Positions 45,072 through 56,800 of a stretch of 64,000 nt of DNA are shown here, piece after piece. Made by a program: the position numbers and the translations under genes. The notes beneath the pieces are model-generated. The model saw only the letters and a list, made by a program, of their open reading frames with translations. It searched no databases and was not told the origin of the DNA. Every line of letters starts with the position of its first letter. Positions within the stretch are counted from its first letter, which is position 1. This stretch comes from Adiantum capillus-veneris (taxonomy: Eukaryota; Streptophyta; Polypodiopsida; Polypodiales; Pteridaceae): positions 89,672,680 through 89,736,679 of the forward strand of contig CM043962.1 of assembly GCA_014529385.2 (NCBI GenBank), given 5' to 3'.

Positions 45072-45541
45072 GTTAACACAGTGTCAAGTGTACGATTTAG
45101 ACTATTTCAAGGCATTCAAAAAGAATATATTTGCATTGAATTTGGAGTACTTCATGTAATTTTGGAAGGCTCTTTGATACGTCTATAGCAAGGAGGACAA
45201 CCAGCAGGGACTCAACAACTCAATTTCGGTGTTGATCCAACATGCTATGCAAATCAACCAAAAGGCGACACGTGAAGACCCTCACCTTCCTCTAATTTTT
45301 GAAGCTTCATTATAAAGAGCATAGATAATAGACTATTGAATAATAGAAAAAAAACTATTGTGTACGCAAGTGCTCAAGAAAAACCTACGTTTAGTGTAAT
45401 CCCATCTACAAATTTCCTTGACTATATCTAATACACCTTGGAGGCCCCTGCCACGTGACATAAGGAAAGGGCTTGGAGGGGATGGGAGTTGGAGACCAAG
45501 ACAAAACAAGAAAGAGAGTGGATTGGGTGCAAAGAAAAGGG

Positions 45542-45591
<50 letters not shown>

Positions 45592-46085
45592 GGATGGGCC
45601 ACACACTCGTAAAATTTAATGTGAAGGTTAGGACACCCACAACAATTGGAGGAAGAAACCTAGGTTTAGTATAATCCCACATACAATTGAGTGTAATAGC
45701 CTTCAAATATAATAAAGTTGCCCCTTAAATTTCTCATATGTAAGTTTTTTGAGTTTTGGGAGAAAGTACGGTGCCTCACCTCGATTTAGTGCAACCCCCC
45801 TCACAAATTTTTGAGATTTGCCTTAAAAATTCTAATTTGCCTTTAAGCGCTAGCAAAAACTTAGGCTTAGTGCAATCCCACCTATGACTTTTGAGATTCA
45901 CCTTTGAATTATGAGTCAAACCAAGGCAAGAGAAGGAAATCTAGAGTAAAAACCTTAAAAAATAGCCAAGATTTGCCACAGTTGTCTCCTATTGTTCGCC
46001 TTTGCTATCTGTTAAGGTCCACTCTTGCCTTCGGCTTGCACGTCTCCTGCTTTGGATTCGTCGGATCAAAATTTTTCAATTATGT
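43442..46085. repeat. Family Y spacer, left part (Y2)
   Basis: Copy of 25441-28070, non-coding. It includes (CA)n at 44978-45066 and (CT)n at 45543-45587. It ends at the gypsy-2 insertion; the counterpart resumes at 61540. Confidence 0.8.
44978..45066. repeat. (CA)n microsatellite
   Basis: About 89 bp of CA, preceded by GCGCG. Confidence 0.95.
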
Positions 46086-47191
46086 TGTCAGGAGTTTTTT
46101 GAAGCAAGGGATTGCGCATATGTACATATACATGCATGGTGCATCAAATAAAGAATTGCCCATTTTTCAGAACCAGGTGGTTACGTGGGGCCCACATGTG
46201 TACAGGTAGGACAGGGTGTACATAGTGCATCAATTTTCACTATTGCCAGTACCACTGTGTTTTTTCTATAATAAAGAGGAGTTGTTAGCGCGTAAAACTT
46301 CTCGAGGAAGCTATCCATGGGCCGACGACATGAGGTAAGCAGGTGCGTCAGATGGCATCTAGTGGCGTCGGGAGGCCGAACGGGGTCAATATTTGCACGT
46401 GGATGAATACGGACACAATGTGGGTGTTTTCTTGTGAGAGTTATGCAGAAAGGTCATCATTAGGACCACTTTTTGGGGCCACTTCACGTGGTTGCGAGAC
46501 ACATTATTGAAAAGAAATGAGTGCCAGGTGTGCAGATGATGCAAAAAGGTGACAACTATGCACTGCGAGGTCAGTTTTTGGCCTGTTCGGGGTCCGTTTG
46601 AGGTCATCTAAAAGGCCAAGGGTGCCCAACTAATAAATCTAAGTGTGGGAACTGAAAAAACTGAGAGAAGACCAGAAAAAACATGGAGAAGAGAGGAGGA
46701 ATTGGTCCTAAACTGGTCATCTGAGGTCGGATTTGAGCACTGTGACATTGTAGGGTGGGGTTTTTGGGCGTTCCGGATGCAATGGTGCTGTCCATTTTGC
46801 CAAATTCCTCACAGATTTTTTGCTATTTTTTTGTGTAATCTTCTCCGGTGAGTGAAGCCTCTGCTTAACTTTGTGGTTGTATCTGGTATATTTCTTCAAT
46901 ACTGTGTAAACTATTTGCCCCATTGGTGTTGGGATGAGCTTCATTGAGTATAAACAACAACAATTTGCCTCCTTTGAGCTGAATTGAGAGAGTGTGTGTG
47001 AGTGTGTATGTGTGAGTGTTGAGTGGGCAAGTGGGAAATCTCTCTCTTCTCACTCCGTCTGTGTGTTCCCTGTTTCAGCCAGGTGTGTTGTGTAAGCCGA
47101 GTGGTGCCCCATAGTGTGTGTGTGTGTATCATTCCAAGAGTGTGTGTCGGGTCGTTATAGAGGCATTGTGTGTGTTTCCATCCCGCTAACA
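46086..47191 (+). repeat. gypsy-2 5' LTR
   Basis: Starts TGTCAGGAG and ends GCTAACA; direct repeat of 60385-61538. The right copy has an extra stretch of about 45 bp near 61000-61045 that is missing here. Confidence 0.88.
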
Positions 47192-47197
47192 TTTTTT

Positions 47198-47217
47198 TGG
47201 TGCCCCCACGGAGGATC
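47198..47217 (+). promoter_or_regulatory. gypsy-2 primer-binding site
   Basis: TGGTGCCCCCACGGAGGATC, differing from that of gypsy-1 at a few bases, six bases after the LTR. Confidence 0.65.
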
Positions 47218-47922
47218 TTCTTCGAGTACCTTCTACTTCGAGCTTCAAGCTTTGAGATTCAAGATTCAAGGTTACAGGTTACAGGTTACAATGACAGGTA
47301 CAGGTACAGGTGATTCACACAGGTACAGGTAGCTGGAGTACAGTGATATACTAGCAGTGATGTCACTTGTAGTTGTTGTGGGTATGCATCACTTGGCGCC
47401 TATTTGAGCGCATTGTCTGCTGGATTGTACGTTACTTGTGGAAACTGCCATCGTACGCATTTGTGGAGCCATACTTGGTTTTATTTGGCAGTCCCAACCA
47501 TTTCTGAGACTTGGTCTGGAAGATAGTCATTTCTGAGACTTGACTATACGCGATTTACATTAGCCTTCGTGTGAGGGTCGATAGCGTGAGGTTTTTATTG
47601 AGTTGGGGGATTCTCAAATGTGGAGATCCTTTTGGTGATACAGGTAGCTGGAGCACCCTTTTTGTGACCTCGCCATAGGCTATGTGCTAGTGAGTCCTAC
47701 TTGATGCTCGACTTCTATTGTTGACAGTTTATGCATACATATACACTCTATATTTTGGATTCCTACTGCTCTATTTCTGGGAAACTCTACCAAAATTTTT
47801 CCAAGTTATGATGGCTGGTTTTTTGGTCTTTTGCGCCATTTATGCTGTTATGTTGCTGAAATTTTGGAAAAATCAGAGGTTAAGTCAGGTGTGCCTTCTT
47901 GGGAGCTTCATGGTTGTCTTTA
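47218..47922. other. gypsy-2 leader
   Basis: Holds ACAGGTACAGGT-like short repeats (47260-47335) and a hydrophobic open frame at 47718-47930 (LYFGFLLLYFWETL) that I do not recognise. Its end overlaps the mini-ORF start. Confidence 0.4.
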
Positions 47923-48141
47923 ATGGATGATCAAAATGGCCCTCAATTCACTCCATTTCATTTAACTCAAAGAATCCAGATAAATGTCCATGTGTCCAGG
48001 AAGATTTTTTTCCAGTAGCGCATAGTCTTTATGTTCGGGCTAAGAAGATTACGAGAGATCTTGGAATGTCCTTTGCCTGTTGTAATTCCGATGATCAACT
48101 ATGAAAACTCATTTGATGTGCATGTGTTTGTCCTTATCTAA
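47923..48141 (+). pseudogene. Conserved pre-gag mini-ORF, gypsy-2 copy (one stop)
   Basis: 73 codons from ATG 47923 to TAA 48139-48141, exactly the length of the gypsy-1 copy, with TAG at codon 32. Apart from that stop the frame aligns along its whole length with 3975-4193 (no gaps) and 40615-40839 (one two-residue gap). The C-terminal half is the best conserved, for example RRLREIL and SFDVHVFVLI. The gag ATG is 102 nt downstream. Unknown function. It was too broken by the stop to be obvious as an ORF. Confidence 0.6.
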
Positions 48142-48243
48142 AGTTGAGCTCCATTGAAGTTTCTGGGGATTGGGTAGTCAAAAGTTTTGGTTTCTTGCAC
48201 GTGTGTTCAAAGGGGTTCTCAAAGCATTGTAACTTGGGTAGCC

Positions 48244-50532
48244 ATGGCTTTCTCTTATCCGGAGTTTCATGGAAGAAGTGATGAAGATGTGGAAGATTTT
48301 TTGGAAAAGATGGAGGTTGCCTGCATTAGCAACCAGATTCATGACCCTGCGCAGATGTTACGCCTTCTCCAAATTTGTTTGAAGAGTGATGCACGAGTTT
48401 GGTCTAAAGCATTTGAAGAGGAGTTGCGTGTAGCTGATCCACCTGTAAGGTTGAGTTGGGACAATCTACGACATGGGTTGGAAGTGGAGTTTGTGAAGAT
48501 AGAAGATCCTGAAAAAGTGTGGCAAGAAGTACAGGCTTTGGTGCAAAAGGAAGGTGAGCCAGCAGATGCGTACATGCGTAAGTTCTCATTGGCATGGGAG
48601 CGGATGTGCAAGGCCTTAGCACCACAGGTACCCCCGCCTGACATGATGAAGAAGGACAGGTTCTTGGCTGGTCTTTGGGAGAATATACGTTGGAGAGTGG
48701 AGCTAAAGAAGCCTAGGACATATGAAGATGCACTAGAGGTAGCAAGGAACAAAGAGTGGAAGTTGAGGAAAATGAGCCAGTTAGGGGTGGAGTCTTTGCC
48801 CATGAGGTCTGAATTTCAACCTATAGAGTCTTTACAAGGTAGCATGTCAGGGATTCATCATGAACCAGTGGTTCCTGTTACTACTCAGGTTATGCCAGCA
48901 GTGGTCACTACATCGGTGCAAGATGATGGGCTAAGGAAAGACATGAGGCAAATGGTAGATTTAATGAAGAATCTCAGCCTAAACATGCTAGGTCAAGTGG
49001 GAAATAATCGAGGTCGAGGGAGGTTTGCAAATCAGCCAGGAGGTGAAGAAAGGCCTAGAAATGGTGTTGGACAAAGCAATGGTAGGTTTTGGAGGCAGAC
49101 GCCCACATGTTACAATTGTGGAGAGTTGGGTCACATCAGCCCGCAATGTGATAAGCCACCAAGGATGGGGGGAGACATGTATCCATTGCCAAAACAGGTG
49201 TTAACTAGGTCAAATGATTATGGCATCGAAATTAAGGGAGATGAAGGAACCAGTGGATTAACCCAAGAGGAAAAGGGAAAGACAAAAGTGCTAAGTGTAG
49301 TCACGTTGGAGAAGGCATCAAAGCTAGAGGATACATTAGTGATGCCTATTGGGAAGAGGACCACAGAGGATAAGGAAGGAAGAAGTGCCCCAGGTCCTAG
49401 TAAGAAGAAAGGAAAGAGCCATGAAGGCGAGGATGTCAAGGCCAAGAGGAAAAGGATATCTCGTCGAGAGTTTCATGTTTCAGATTTTCCACTAGGGGAT
49501 GGGCAATTAAGCTATGACTTGAAGGAGGATCTGACGAGCAGGAAGGCAGATGTTACTTTTGGGCAGCTTATAGAGATGGTGCCTAAGCTAAAGCGACAGT
49601 GGAAGAGGATGGTTAACCCAATGGAGAAAGAGCCAGAGAGAGGTTCAATAAAGGTGTTGGCAATGGATGAGCTACCAGACATTTGTCCAATAGTAGATGT
49701 GTGGCGTAAAAGGAAAAATTTGGGACAAGGTTATGTGGATGGCGGGGCCCAAATATGCGTCATAACACACTCATGTGTTGAGAAGATGGGTCTCACAGTG
49801 GCTGGGGTGTCAGGTTTTCGGATCAGATTGGCAAACCATCAAAAAGTAAAATTCTTGGGTGTTGTAAAGAGCTTAGAAGTGGAGGCATATGATGCAAAGG
49901 CAGTGGTTGATTTTCATGTGATGCCAGCAGGGTTGGGGGCATATCCTATTATACTGGGCAGACCATGGTTACATGCAGTGGGAGTTGTTCAAGATTGGCG
50001 ACATGGTACGATTAGCCTCTATGGAAAGACAAGTACCAAGAAGCTTTATAATATGGACACAAGGAAACGATTAGAGGAGCTTTATGAAGATGAGGATGAG
50101 TCTAGTGATGAAGACTCTTCCACGGTGACAGATGAGGACAGTGATAGCACTACCAGCAGTGATGAGGATGCTGATGTTGCATTTCTTTTGATGGACAAAG
50201 AAATCCAGGAGTTTGGTTTAGTTGCATTTGCGAATGAGGTTGAAGATGAAAGTGAAGGGCCTTATGAAGTGATTGAAGGGCTAATGCAAACCAAGGTTGA
50301 GTTGTCAAAGAAGCAAGAACTGATGACACAAATGATCAGTGGAGACCTCTCAGCTATGGAGAAGGATATATATTTGCACATACTGGCTAGTTTTCCTGAT
50401 TTGTTCATTACTTCATATGAAGAGATCAGAGGGTTCAAGGGCGAAGAGATGCATATAGAGCTGAAAGAAGGTGCTAAGCCAGTGCGGCAAAGGCTAAGAA
50501 GGATGGGTCAAGAGCAAATGGAAGCCTTGTGA
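48244..50532 (+). CDS. gag: gypsy-2 gag, zinc knuckle, protease, RT start
   Basis: I start it at ATG 48244 (MAFSYPEFHG) because it aligns with the gypsy-1 gag start, although the frame is open further upstream. The capsid domain includes EDFLEKMEVACI, DARVWSKAFEEEL and DRFLAGLWENIRW. The knuckle CYNCGELGHISPQC starts at residue 289. A basic linker is followed by a protease with GYVDGGAQICVI (DGGA, not DSGA or DTGA) and IILGRPWL. An acidic Ser/Asp-rich linker leads into the first RT block (MHIELKEGAKPVRQRLRR). The frame ends at TGA 50530-50532, a nonsense codon since RT continues in frame. Confidence 0.9.
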   Translation: MAFSYPEFHGRSDEDVEDFLEKMEVACISNQIHDPAQMLRLLQICLKSDARVWSKAFEEELRVADPPVRLSWDNLRHGLEVEFVKIEDPEKVWQEVQALVQKEGEPADAYMRKFSLAWERMCKALAPQVPPPDMMKKDRFLAGLWENIRWRVELKKPRTYEDALEVARNKEWKLRKMSQLGVESLPMRSEFQPIESLQGSMSGIHHEPVVPVTTQVMPAVVTTSVQDDGLRKDMRQMVDLMKNLSLNMLGQVGNNRGRGRFANQPGGEERPRNGVGQSNGRFWRQTPTCYNCGELGHISPQCDKPPRMGGDMYPLPKQVLTRSNDYGIEIKGDEGTSGLTQEEKGKTKVLSVVTLEKASKLEDTLVMPIGKRTTEDKEGRSAPGPSKKKGKSHEGEDVKAKRKRISRREFHVSDFPLGDGQLSYDLKEDLTSRKADVTFGQLIEMVPKLKRQWKRMVNPMEKEPERGSIKVLAMDELPDICPIVDVWRKRKNLGQGYVDGGAQICVITHSCVEKMGLTVAGVSGFRIRLANHQKVKFLGVVKSLEVEAYDAKAVVDFHVMPAGLGAYPIILGRPWLHAVGVVQDWRHGTISLYGKTSTKKLYNMDTRKRLEELYEDEDESSDEDSSTVTDEDSDSTTSSDEDADVAFLLMDKEIQEFGLVAFANEVEDESEGPYEVIEGLMQTKVELSKKQELMTQMISGDLSAMEKDIYLHILASFPDLFITSYEEIRGFKGEEMHIELKEGAKPVRQRLRRMGQEQMEAL

Positions 50533-51649
50533 GAAGAGGTGGACAAGTTGTTGAAGGTAGGGTTCATAGTCCCTGTGGAGACCACAGAATGGGTGAGTCC
50601 AGTTGTAGTCAGTCCAAAGAAGGATGGGAAGTGGAGAATTTGTGTAGATTTTAAACCCTTCAACGCAGCCACTAAGAATAACCCATATCCTCTTCCATTC
50701 ATCGATCAGATCTTGGATTGAGTGGTAGGTTATGAGAGGTACAGTGTGTGTGATGGTTTTTCAGGCTATTTTCAATTGAAGATTGCTCTTAAAGACCGCA
50801 CAAAGACCACTTTTATTACGCCATGGGGCTGCTATTGCTACACAGTATTTCCATTTGGGTTGTCAAATGGACCTTCCTTCTATAAAGAGAGAGCAAATTG
50901 GGTGTTGGAACCATTCATTGGTAGTTGTGTTAAAGCTTTTATGGATGACTTCCGTGTTTATAGCAGTACGAATGAACACCATGAGAAGCTGCAGATGGTA
51001 TTGGCTCGATATGATGAATGTGGAGGACAACTAAATCCAAAGAAATGTCATCTAGCACAGCCAAGGGTGAATTTATTGGGCCATATGGTGTCATAAAATG
51101 GAGTTGAGACTGATCTAGATAAGGTTAAGTCTATTATTCTTCTTCCATCACCTACGAGTACGAAGCAATTGGCAACTTTTATACACAAAGTGAAGTACAT
51201 GGCACGGTTTATTCCATTGTCTTCGTAGCTTCTTTATCCATTACAGCAAGTGGCAAAGCATGATCCATTGCAATGGGATGACAAGTGTGAAGAAGTGTTT
51301 CAAGAGGTGAAAGAGGTGTTAGGGGGGTTGTCAGCCATGCAGGCTCCTAATTGGGAGAAAGTGTTTTATGTAAATCCATCAGTAGGGGATGATTCCATTG
51401 GAGCCATGCTATTGCAAAAGGGGAAGAGCAACCATTATATGAGGCCAGTGTATTGTGCAAGCCGAGTGAAGTTGGTAGCGGAGAGAAAGTTATCGGAAGT
51501 AGAGCTAGTGATGGCCAGTGTAATATTTGCTTGTCGACGATTTCTTCATTACTTGCTACCACGGCCTTTTGTTTTCTTGATGAGTTATGCCTTTTTGCCA
51601 CAGTTAATTAATGGTACTAACATGTCAAATGTGGTAAAGAAATGGGTAA
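50533..51649 (+). pseudogene. pol: gypsy-2 reverse transcriptase and RNase H, with stops
   Basis: Continues the gag-pol frame: EWVSPVVVSPKKDGKWRICV, TGA at 50719-50721, then FSGYFQLKIAL, FGLSNGPSF and the catalytic FMDDF (about 50938-50952). TAA at 51094-51096 and TAG at 51226-51228 follow. RNase H at 51250-51650 has VNPSVGDDSIGAMLLQKG, PVYCASRVKL and VIFACRRFLHYLL. A frameshift near 51655-51680 follows. The layout is the same as in gypsy-1. Confidence 0.88.
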
Positions 51650-52336
51650 TTGAGCTTCAAGAGTTTGAGTTCTCTTTTCTATGTGGAAGATAGTACAAGG
51701 GCTACCCTAGCTGATTTGTTGACCTACAAGGAGAATCCCCTTATTGTTAAGGAAGATGTGGTGAGAAAGGTAGTTGAAGAAGTGCCACAGATCAGCAATG
51801 CACATGTGTTGTTCTTTGATGGTTCATACAGAAAAAGCCATGATGCAGCTTCAGGGGGTATAGCACTTTATGATCCAGAGGGGAAGCTAGTATGCAAGAG
51901 AGGGTTCAAATTGGATGCTCATAGTAACAGTGAGGCTGAATATGCTACTCTGGAAGCCAGATTACACATTTTTTTGAAGCATGGGGTTTGAAGGTTGAGC
52001 ATAAAAGGTGATGCCTTGTTAGTGGTGAAGCAAGTGCTGGGTGTGTGGAAGAGCAAGAACACCTCATTGAAGGAAATGTGCTTTAGAATTAAAGGCCTGT
52101 TAAAAAAGTTCGAAGCATGGATCATCAGACACATTGAACGTGCTCTAAATGGAGAGGCACATGAAGCAGCTCAAGGCATGATTGGGGAGCTATTTGTGTT
52201 GAGGACCACTTTACCTCTTTATCATGGCCGGGAAAGTTTGGCTCAAGAAGAGGAGTTTTTGCTAACAGGAATCATTCCAAAGGAGAGGTGTACCTTGGCG
52301 GGAGGAGCTTTACAGAGTGTTGGAAGAGAATCATGA
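51650..52336 (+). pseudogene. gypsy-2 second RNase H (archaeal type)
   Basis: Frame 51650-51991 gives STRATLADLLTYKENP, then LFFDGSYRKSHDAASGGIAL and SNSEAEYATLEARL. TGA at 51989-51991 is followed by GDALLVVKQVLGVWKSKN in the next in-frame stretch. DGS and the later E and D residues match the RVT_3-type RNase H that Tat elements carry between the RT-linked RNase H and integrase. A frameshift near 52300 leads to the integrase. Confidence 0.85.
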
Positions 52337-52612
52337 AGGCGCATGTTGTGGCCATTTTGCTCTAAAGATCACCTTGCATAAGATTTTGCAAGAGGGGTAT
52401 GTATGGCCTAGTTTGCACAAGGATGTTCACCATTGGTGTAGGTCTTGCAATAGGTGTCAAGCATTTGGGAAGAGAGTGTTGAAGCCAGAGCTACGAAAAA
52501 CCATTATGGCATTTGATGTGTTTGAAAAGTGGGGGATTGATGCAATAGGCCCGTTACCTATCACAAGCGGGGGAAAAAGCTATATCTTGACAGCAGTGGA
52601 CTATCTCTCTAG
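52305..52612 (+). pseudogene. gypsy-2 integrase, part 1 (cut by copia-3)
   Basis: Zinc domain with ENHEGACCGHFAL and CRSCNRCQ, then the first catalytic block WGIDAIGPLP and AVDYLS. It is interrupted by the copia-3 LTR at 52613; the frame continues at 58149 (RWAESIEV). Confidence 0.9.
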
Positions 52613-52833
52613 TGTTGGGATTAAAGCCCAAGTGGCCTCTTATGCGGATATGGCCGGCCGCCCGCCTAACTCACTTACCTCTAACTCTTTGTATATACTA
52701 ACATATTCTTTGTGAATACTGAGGATTTGGGAGATAACCCTTCTAACATCTCTCTGCGTACTGTACTGTGTAAGCTCACTGTGTGTGTGTGTGTGTGAGA
52801 GAGAGTCGACCCACGCTCCGCTCCGCGACTTCA
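52613..52833 (+). repeat. copia-3 5' LTR
   Basis: 221 bp, TGTTGGGATT to CGACTTCA; contains a TG/GA run near 52782-52804. Confidence 0.96.
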
Positions 52834-52835
52834 AT

Positions 52836-52848
52836 TGGTATCAGAGCC
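52836..52848 (+). promoter_or_regulatory. copia-3 primer-binding site (tRNA-iMet)
   Basis: TGGTATCAGAGCC, two bases after the LTR. Confidence 0.96.
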
Positions 52849-53874
52849 TTGGTTCAGTGCGGATTTGCGCAATCGCGCGCGCGCGCACTTTTCCGGCAGA
52901 TTCTAGATCCGGAGTTCGAAAATTCACACTCGGCGTTCCGGGAGCGTTTCCAGCAGGCGACCTGGAGTTTTACCCCCCTTTCGAAGCCGTTTATGCCCTT
53001 AGAATTTCGTTCTGAGCACTACAGCAGAAGATAGATTTCAGCCGCAAAGAAATCCGTCTTGTGTAGATTGGCAAGCAGGAGGTGGTCGACATCAATATCG
53101 ACATCGACATACATCACTTATTCGTCTTCAGAGCATCATCTATAGACCAGGTACACATATATATCATCAGATATATATATTGCAGTCTGCATTGCTACTT
53201 CTTGTGCTTGCCAGGTTCCAGGGGAGGTGTGGCCATACGACGGCTTGACACCACTGGCATGTATTGCAGATTGATGTACTGTGATTGTGGGTCTGCTAGT
53301 TGTGAGTCACGCTAGCAGACAGACCGCCGCAGCGGTCATAGGACAGTGATTGGTCTATTATAGGATGTATGCTAGTTCTGGGCAGTTTGCTGAGCCATCT
53401 GAGAGGGTCGTGTGTGAGGTTTTTTGAAGCCAAGCACTGGGGGCTGGGTTACCCAGTGTGAGGTGGATTAGGTTGCTGGAGTTCCCCTCTACACGCATCC
53501 TCTTCGGCGACTTTTATCCCTTAGGATGTATGAATTTGTGTAGACACTGGATTGCATCTTATGCGTCAGGCCGTTGAGGCATTGTTCAGGGCTCAGTCTT
53601 GAGACAGATACAGGTTCTGTCATCGCCCAGAGAGGAGACAGTGTATGCTTACAGGATTTGTCACTGGTCAGCTATTTATGATTGTTTTTTGAGCTATCTT
53701 TTGGTTCCTAGAGCTCAGTTTACAGGGGAGACTCTGTCAAAAATTTTCAAAATACTGACAGTTCCTGAGGAGAGGTGTTCAGCTTGTTGATTACAGCTTG
53801 TTTACTGTGTACAGAGGCCAGTTTACAGGGGAAACACTGCCGGATTTTTCTCAGGAGTAAACAGTTTGGCAGAT
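52849..53874. other. copia-3 leader, about 1 kb
   Basis: Long untranslated leader between primer site and gag. Two related stretches, GTTTACAGGGGA(G/A)AC near 53717 and 53821, form a short imperfect direct repeat. No conserved small ORF is seen; the gypsy mini-ORF is not present here. Confidence 0.5.
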
Positions 53875-56800
53875 ATGGCATCTTCTCAAAGTGAGACTCT
53901 TTACAACATAAAGAAGCTGGATGGCACAAACTTTCCATTCTGGAAGAAGCAGATTTGGCAGGTTTTGGTGCAGAAAAAACAAGTGAAGCCACTGAAGCTC
54001 AAAGGGGAGAGACCAGAAGGTATGGCTGAAGATGAGTGGGAAGAGCTTGACGAGTTAGCTTGTTCCACAATCATGCTGACACTGGCAGAAAATGTTTACT
54101 TCAACGTAGCAGAAGAGACTACAGCGTATGGCGTATGGCAAAAGCTATGTGATATGTACGAGAAACAAAGTGCTGCTTCTCAGATTTACTGGCTCAAGAA
54201 ATTGGTGGATTTGAAGATGAAGGAAGGGACAGCCATGTCAAATCATCTGAATGAATTTCACTCAATTTTCAGCCAGTTAACAGCACAAGAGATAGTCTTT
54301 CCAGATTCAGTGAAGGCTATGTTTCTCTTAATCACTTTGCCAGACAGTTGGGATACTTTTCGTACAGCGTTAAGTAATTCTGTCGCGCCAGAAGGTCTTA
54401 CAAGTGCCAATGTAGAAGGCAGCTTGCTCACAGAGGAAGTGAACAGGAAGAACATTGACAAAGGCAAAGGCAATAGTGCTTTGGTCGTTCGAGGGAGACA
54501 ACAGTTTAAAGAGAAGAAGGGTAAGAAGGCACAAAACCGAAGTAAGTCTCGTGATTCGAAGTCAAAGGATGACATAGAATGCTACCATTGTGGCAAGAAG
54601 GGTCACATGAAGCGAGACTGTACGAAGTGGAAACAAGAAAAAGGCAAAACAAAGAGTTTTGAGCAAAATGAAAAGAAGAGTTCAGTGAAGATTGAAGAGG
54701 TGAATGTCACAGGATCTGGTTCAGACAGTGATTCTGGTATAGCAGCTGGTGACATCTTCCTTACAAGCAATCTTGATTCTGTTTTCTTGACTGCAGAGGA
54801 TGGACATGCTATGAGTGATTGGATTATCGACTCAGGGGCATCTTTACATGTTTCTCCGCACAAAGAGTGGTTTACATCATATGTGGCTACTAAAGATCAT
54901 GTCAGACTTGGCAATGAGCAGGTTTGTGACATACTTGGAGTGGGAGATGTGCAGTTGAAGTTTCAGAATGGCTCTTCTTTATGGCTCAAGAATGTCAGAC
55001 ATGTTCCAGCAATCCGAAAGAGCTTGATTAGTACAGGGAAGTTGGATGATGCGAGTTATGTGACAGTTTTTGGGAACAACGCTTGGAAGATCTCCAAAGG
55101 TTCGATGACTGTAGCACATGGCAGCAAGTCAGGAACTCTGTACACTTTACATGTTTCAGAGGTTAAAAACCATGTAATTAATGTGATTGAGCAGCCAAGT
55201 GTGTCACTGTGGCATCGTAGGTTGGGACATATGTCAAAAAGAGGAATGGAAATACTTTCTCATTATGGTTATTTGCCTGGCTTTTCATTTCAAGATTTCG
55301 AGTTTTGTGAGCATTGTGTTTATGGTAAGCAAACACAGGAACCGCACAGATCAAAGAGGAATCGTAGGGACGAACGGTTAGCTCTTGTACACAGTGACCT
55401 ATGCGGACCAATGCCTAGTTTGTCACTAGGGGGAGCAGCGTACTTTTGTACATTCATAGATGACTATTCTCGCAAAGTATGGGTTTACTTCTTGAAGCAC
55501 AAGGATGAGGTGCTCAAGGTCTTTAAGACATTCTTGCAGCTGATGGAGAATCAGAGTGGTCAGAAGCTAAAGTGCTTGAGAACTGACAATGGTGGAGAGT
55601 ACGTTTCCAAAGCTTTTCAAGACTTTTGTGAAGAAAAAGGGATTAAGCGGGAACTTACTGCACCATATAATCCTTCACAGAATGGGGTTGCAGAACGTAT
55701 GAATAGGACCATACAAGAGAAGGTCAGAAGCATGTTGTCAAATGCTGAGTTGCCTGATGGATTTTGGGCGGAAGCAGTGGCTACAGCAGTCCATTTGATC
55801 AACAGGTCTCCTAGTAGGGTTCTGGATAAGAGTGCAGTGGCCGAGATGCTATGGACAGGCAAGGCACCTTCGTATAAGCATCTCAGAGTCTTTGGTTGTG
55901 AAGCTTATAGCCATATTCCTAAGGAGTTCAGAAATAAGTTAGAACCAAAGAGCAAGAAGTGTATATTTCTTGGCTACGGAGAATCGGGCGAGATGGGTTA
56001 CCGGCTTTGGGATCCTGAGTCCAGAAAGCTTATTCGTAGCAATGATGTGCATTTCAATGAAGCCAAGTTTCACGCTAAGCCAGAGAAGACAGAGGAGATC
56101 AGAAGAGTTGTCTTCAGGGAAGATGGACCTAGTGCCAGCACATCAAGACAGCATGGTCAGGCTCAGGAACAGCCTATAGTGGCTAGAGAGGCAGAATCAG
56201 TTGTGGTGAGACGTTCTGAGCGTGTCTCCAAACCACCTGATCGTTATGTGCCATCTCTAAATTATGTCATGCTCACAGATTGCGGAGAACCATCTTGTTA
56301 CAAGGAAGCATTACAAGTGGTTGACTCGAAAAAATGGCAGTTGGCCATGCAGTCAGAGATGACAGCTCTGCATAAAAACCAGACATGGAAGTTGGTTAAA
56401 TTACCACAGGGCAAAAAGGCTCTACCTTGTAAATGGGTTTACAGGTATAAGATCACCGCTCATGATAGTCAGCCAAAGTACAAAGCAAGGCTTGTTGCCA
56501 AGGGCTTTAAGCAAGAACAAGGCATTGACTTTGATGAAGTCTTCTCTCCAGTGGTCAAGATGACTACATTGAGATGCTTTCTTGCATTGGTTGCTATATT
56601 GGATTTGGTGTTGCACCAAATGGATGTCAAGACAGCGTTCTTGCATGGTGATTTAGATGTGGAAATTTACATGCAGCAGCCAGAAGGGTTTGTTGAGAAA
56701 GGCATGGAACATTTGGTATGCCAGTTGTTAAAGAGTCTTTATGGCTTAAAACAATCACCGAGGGCATGGTACCATAAGTTCCACCAGTTTATGCTTTCTC

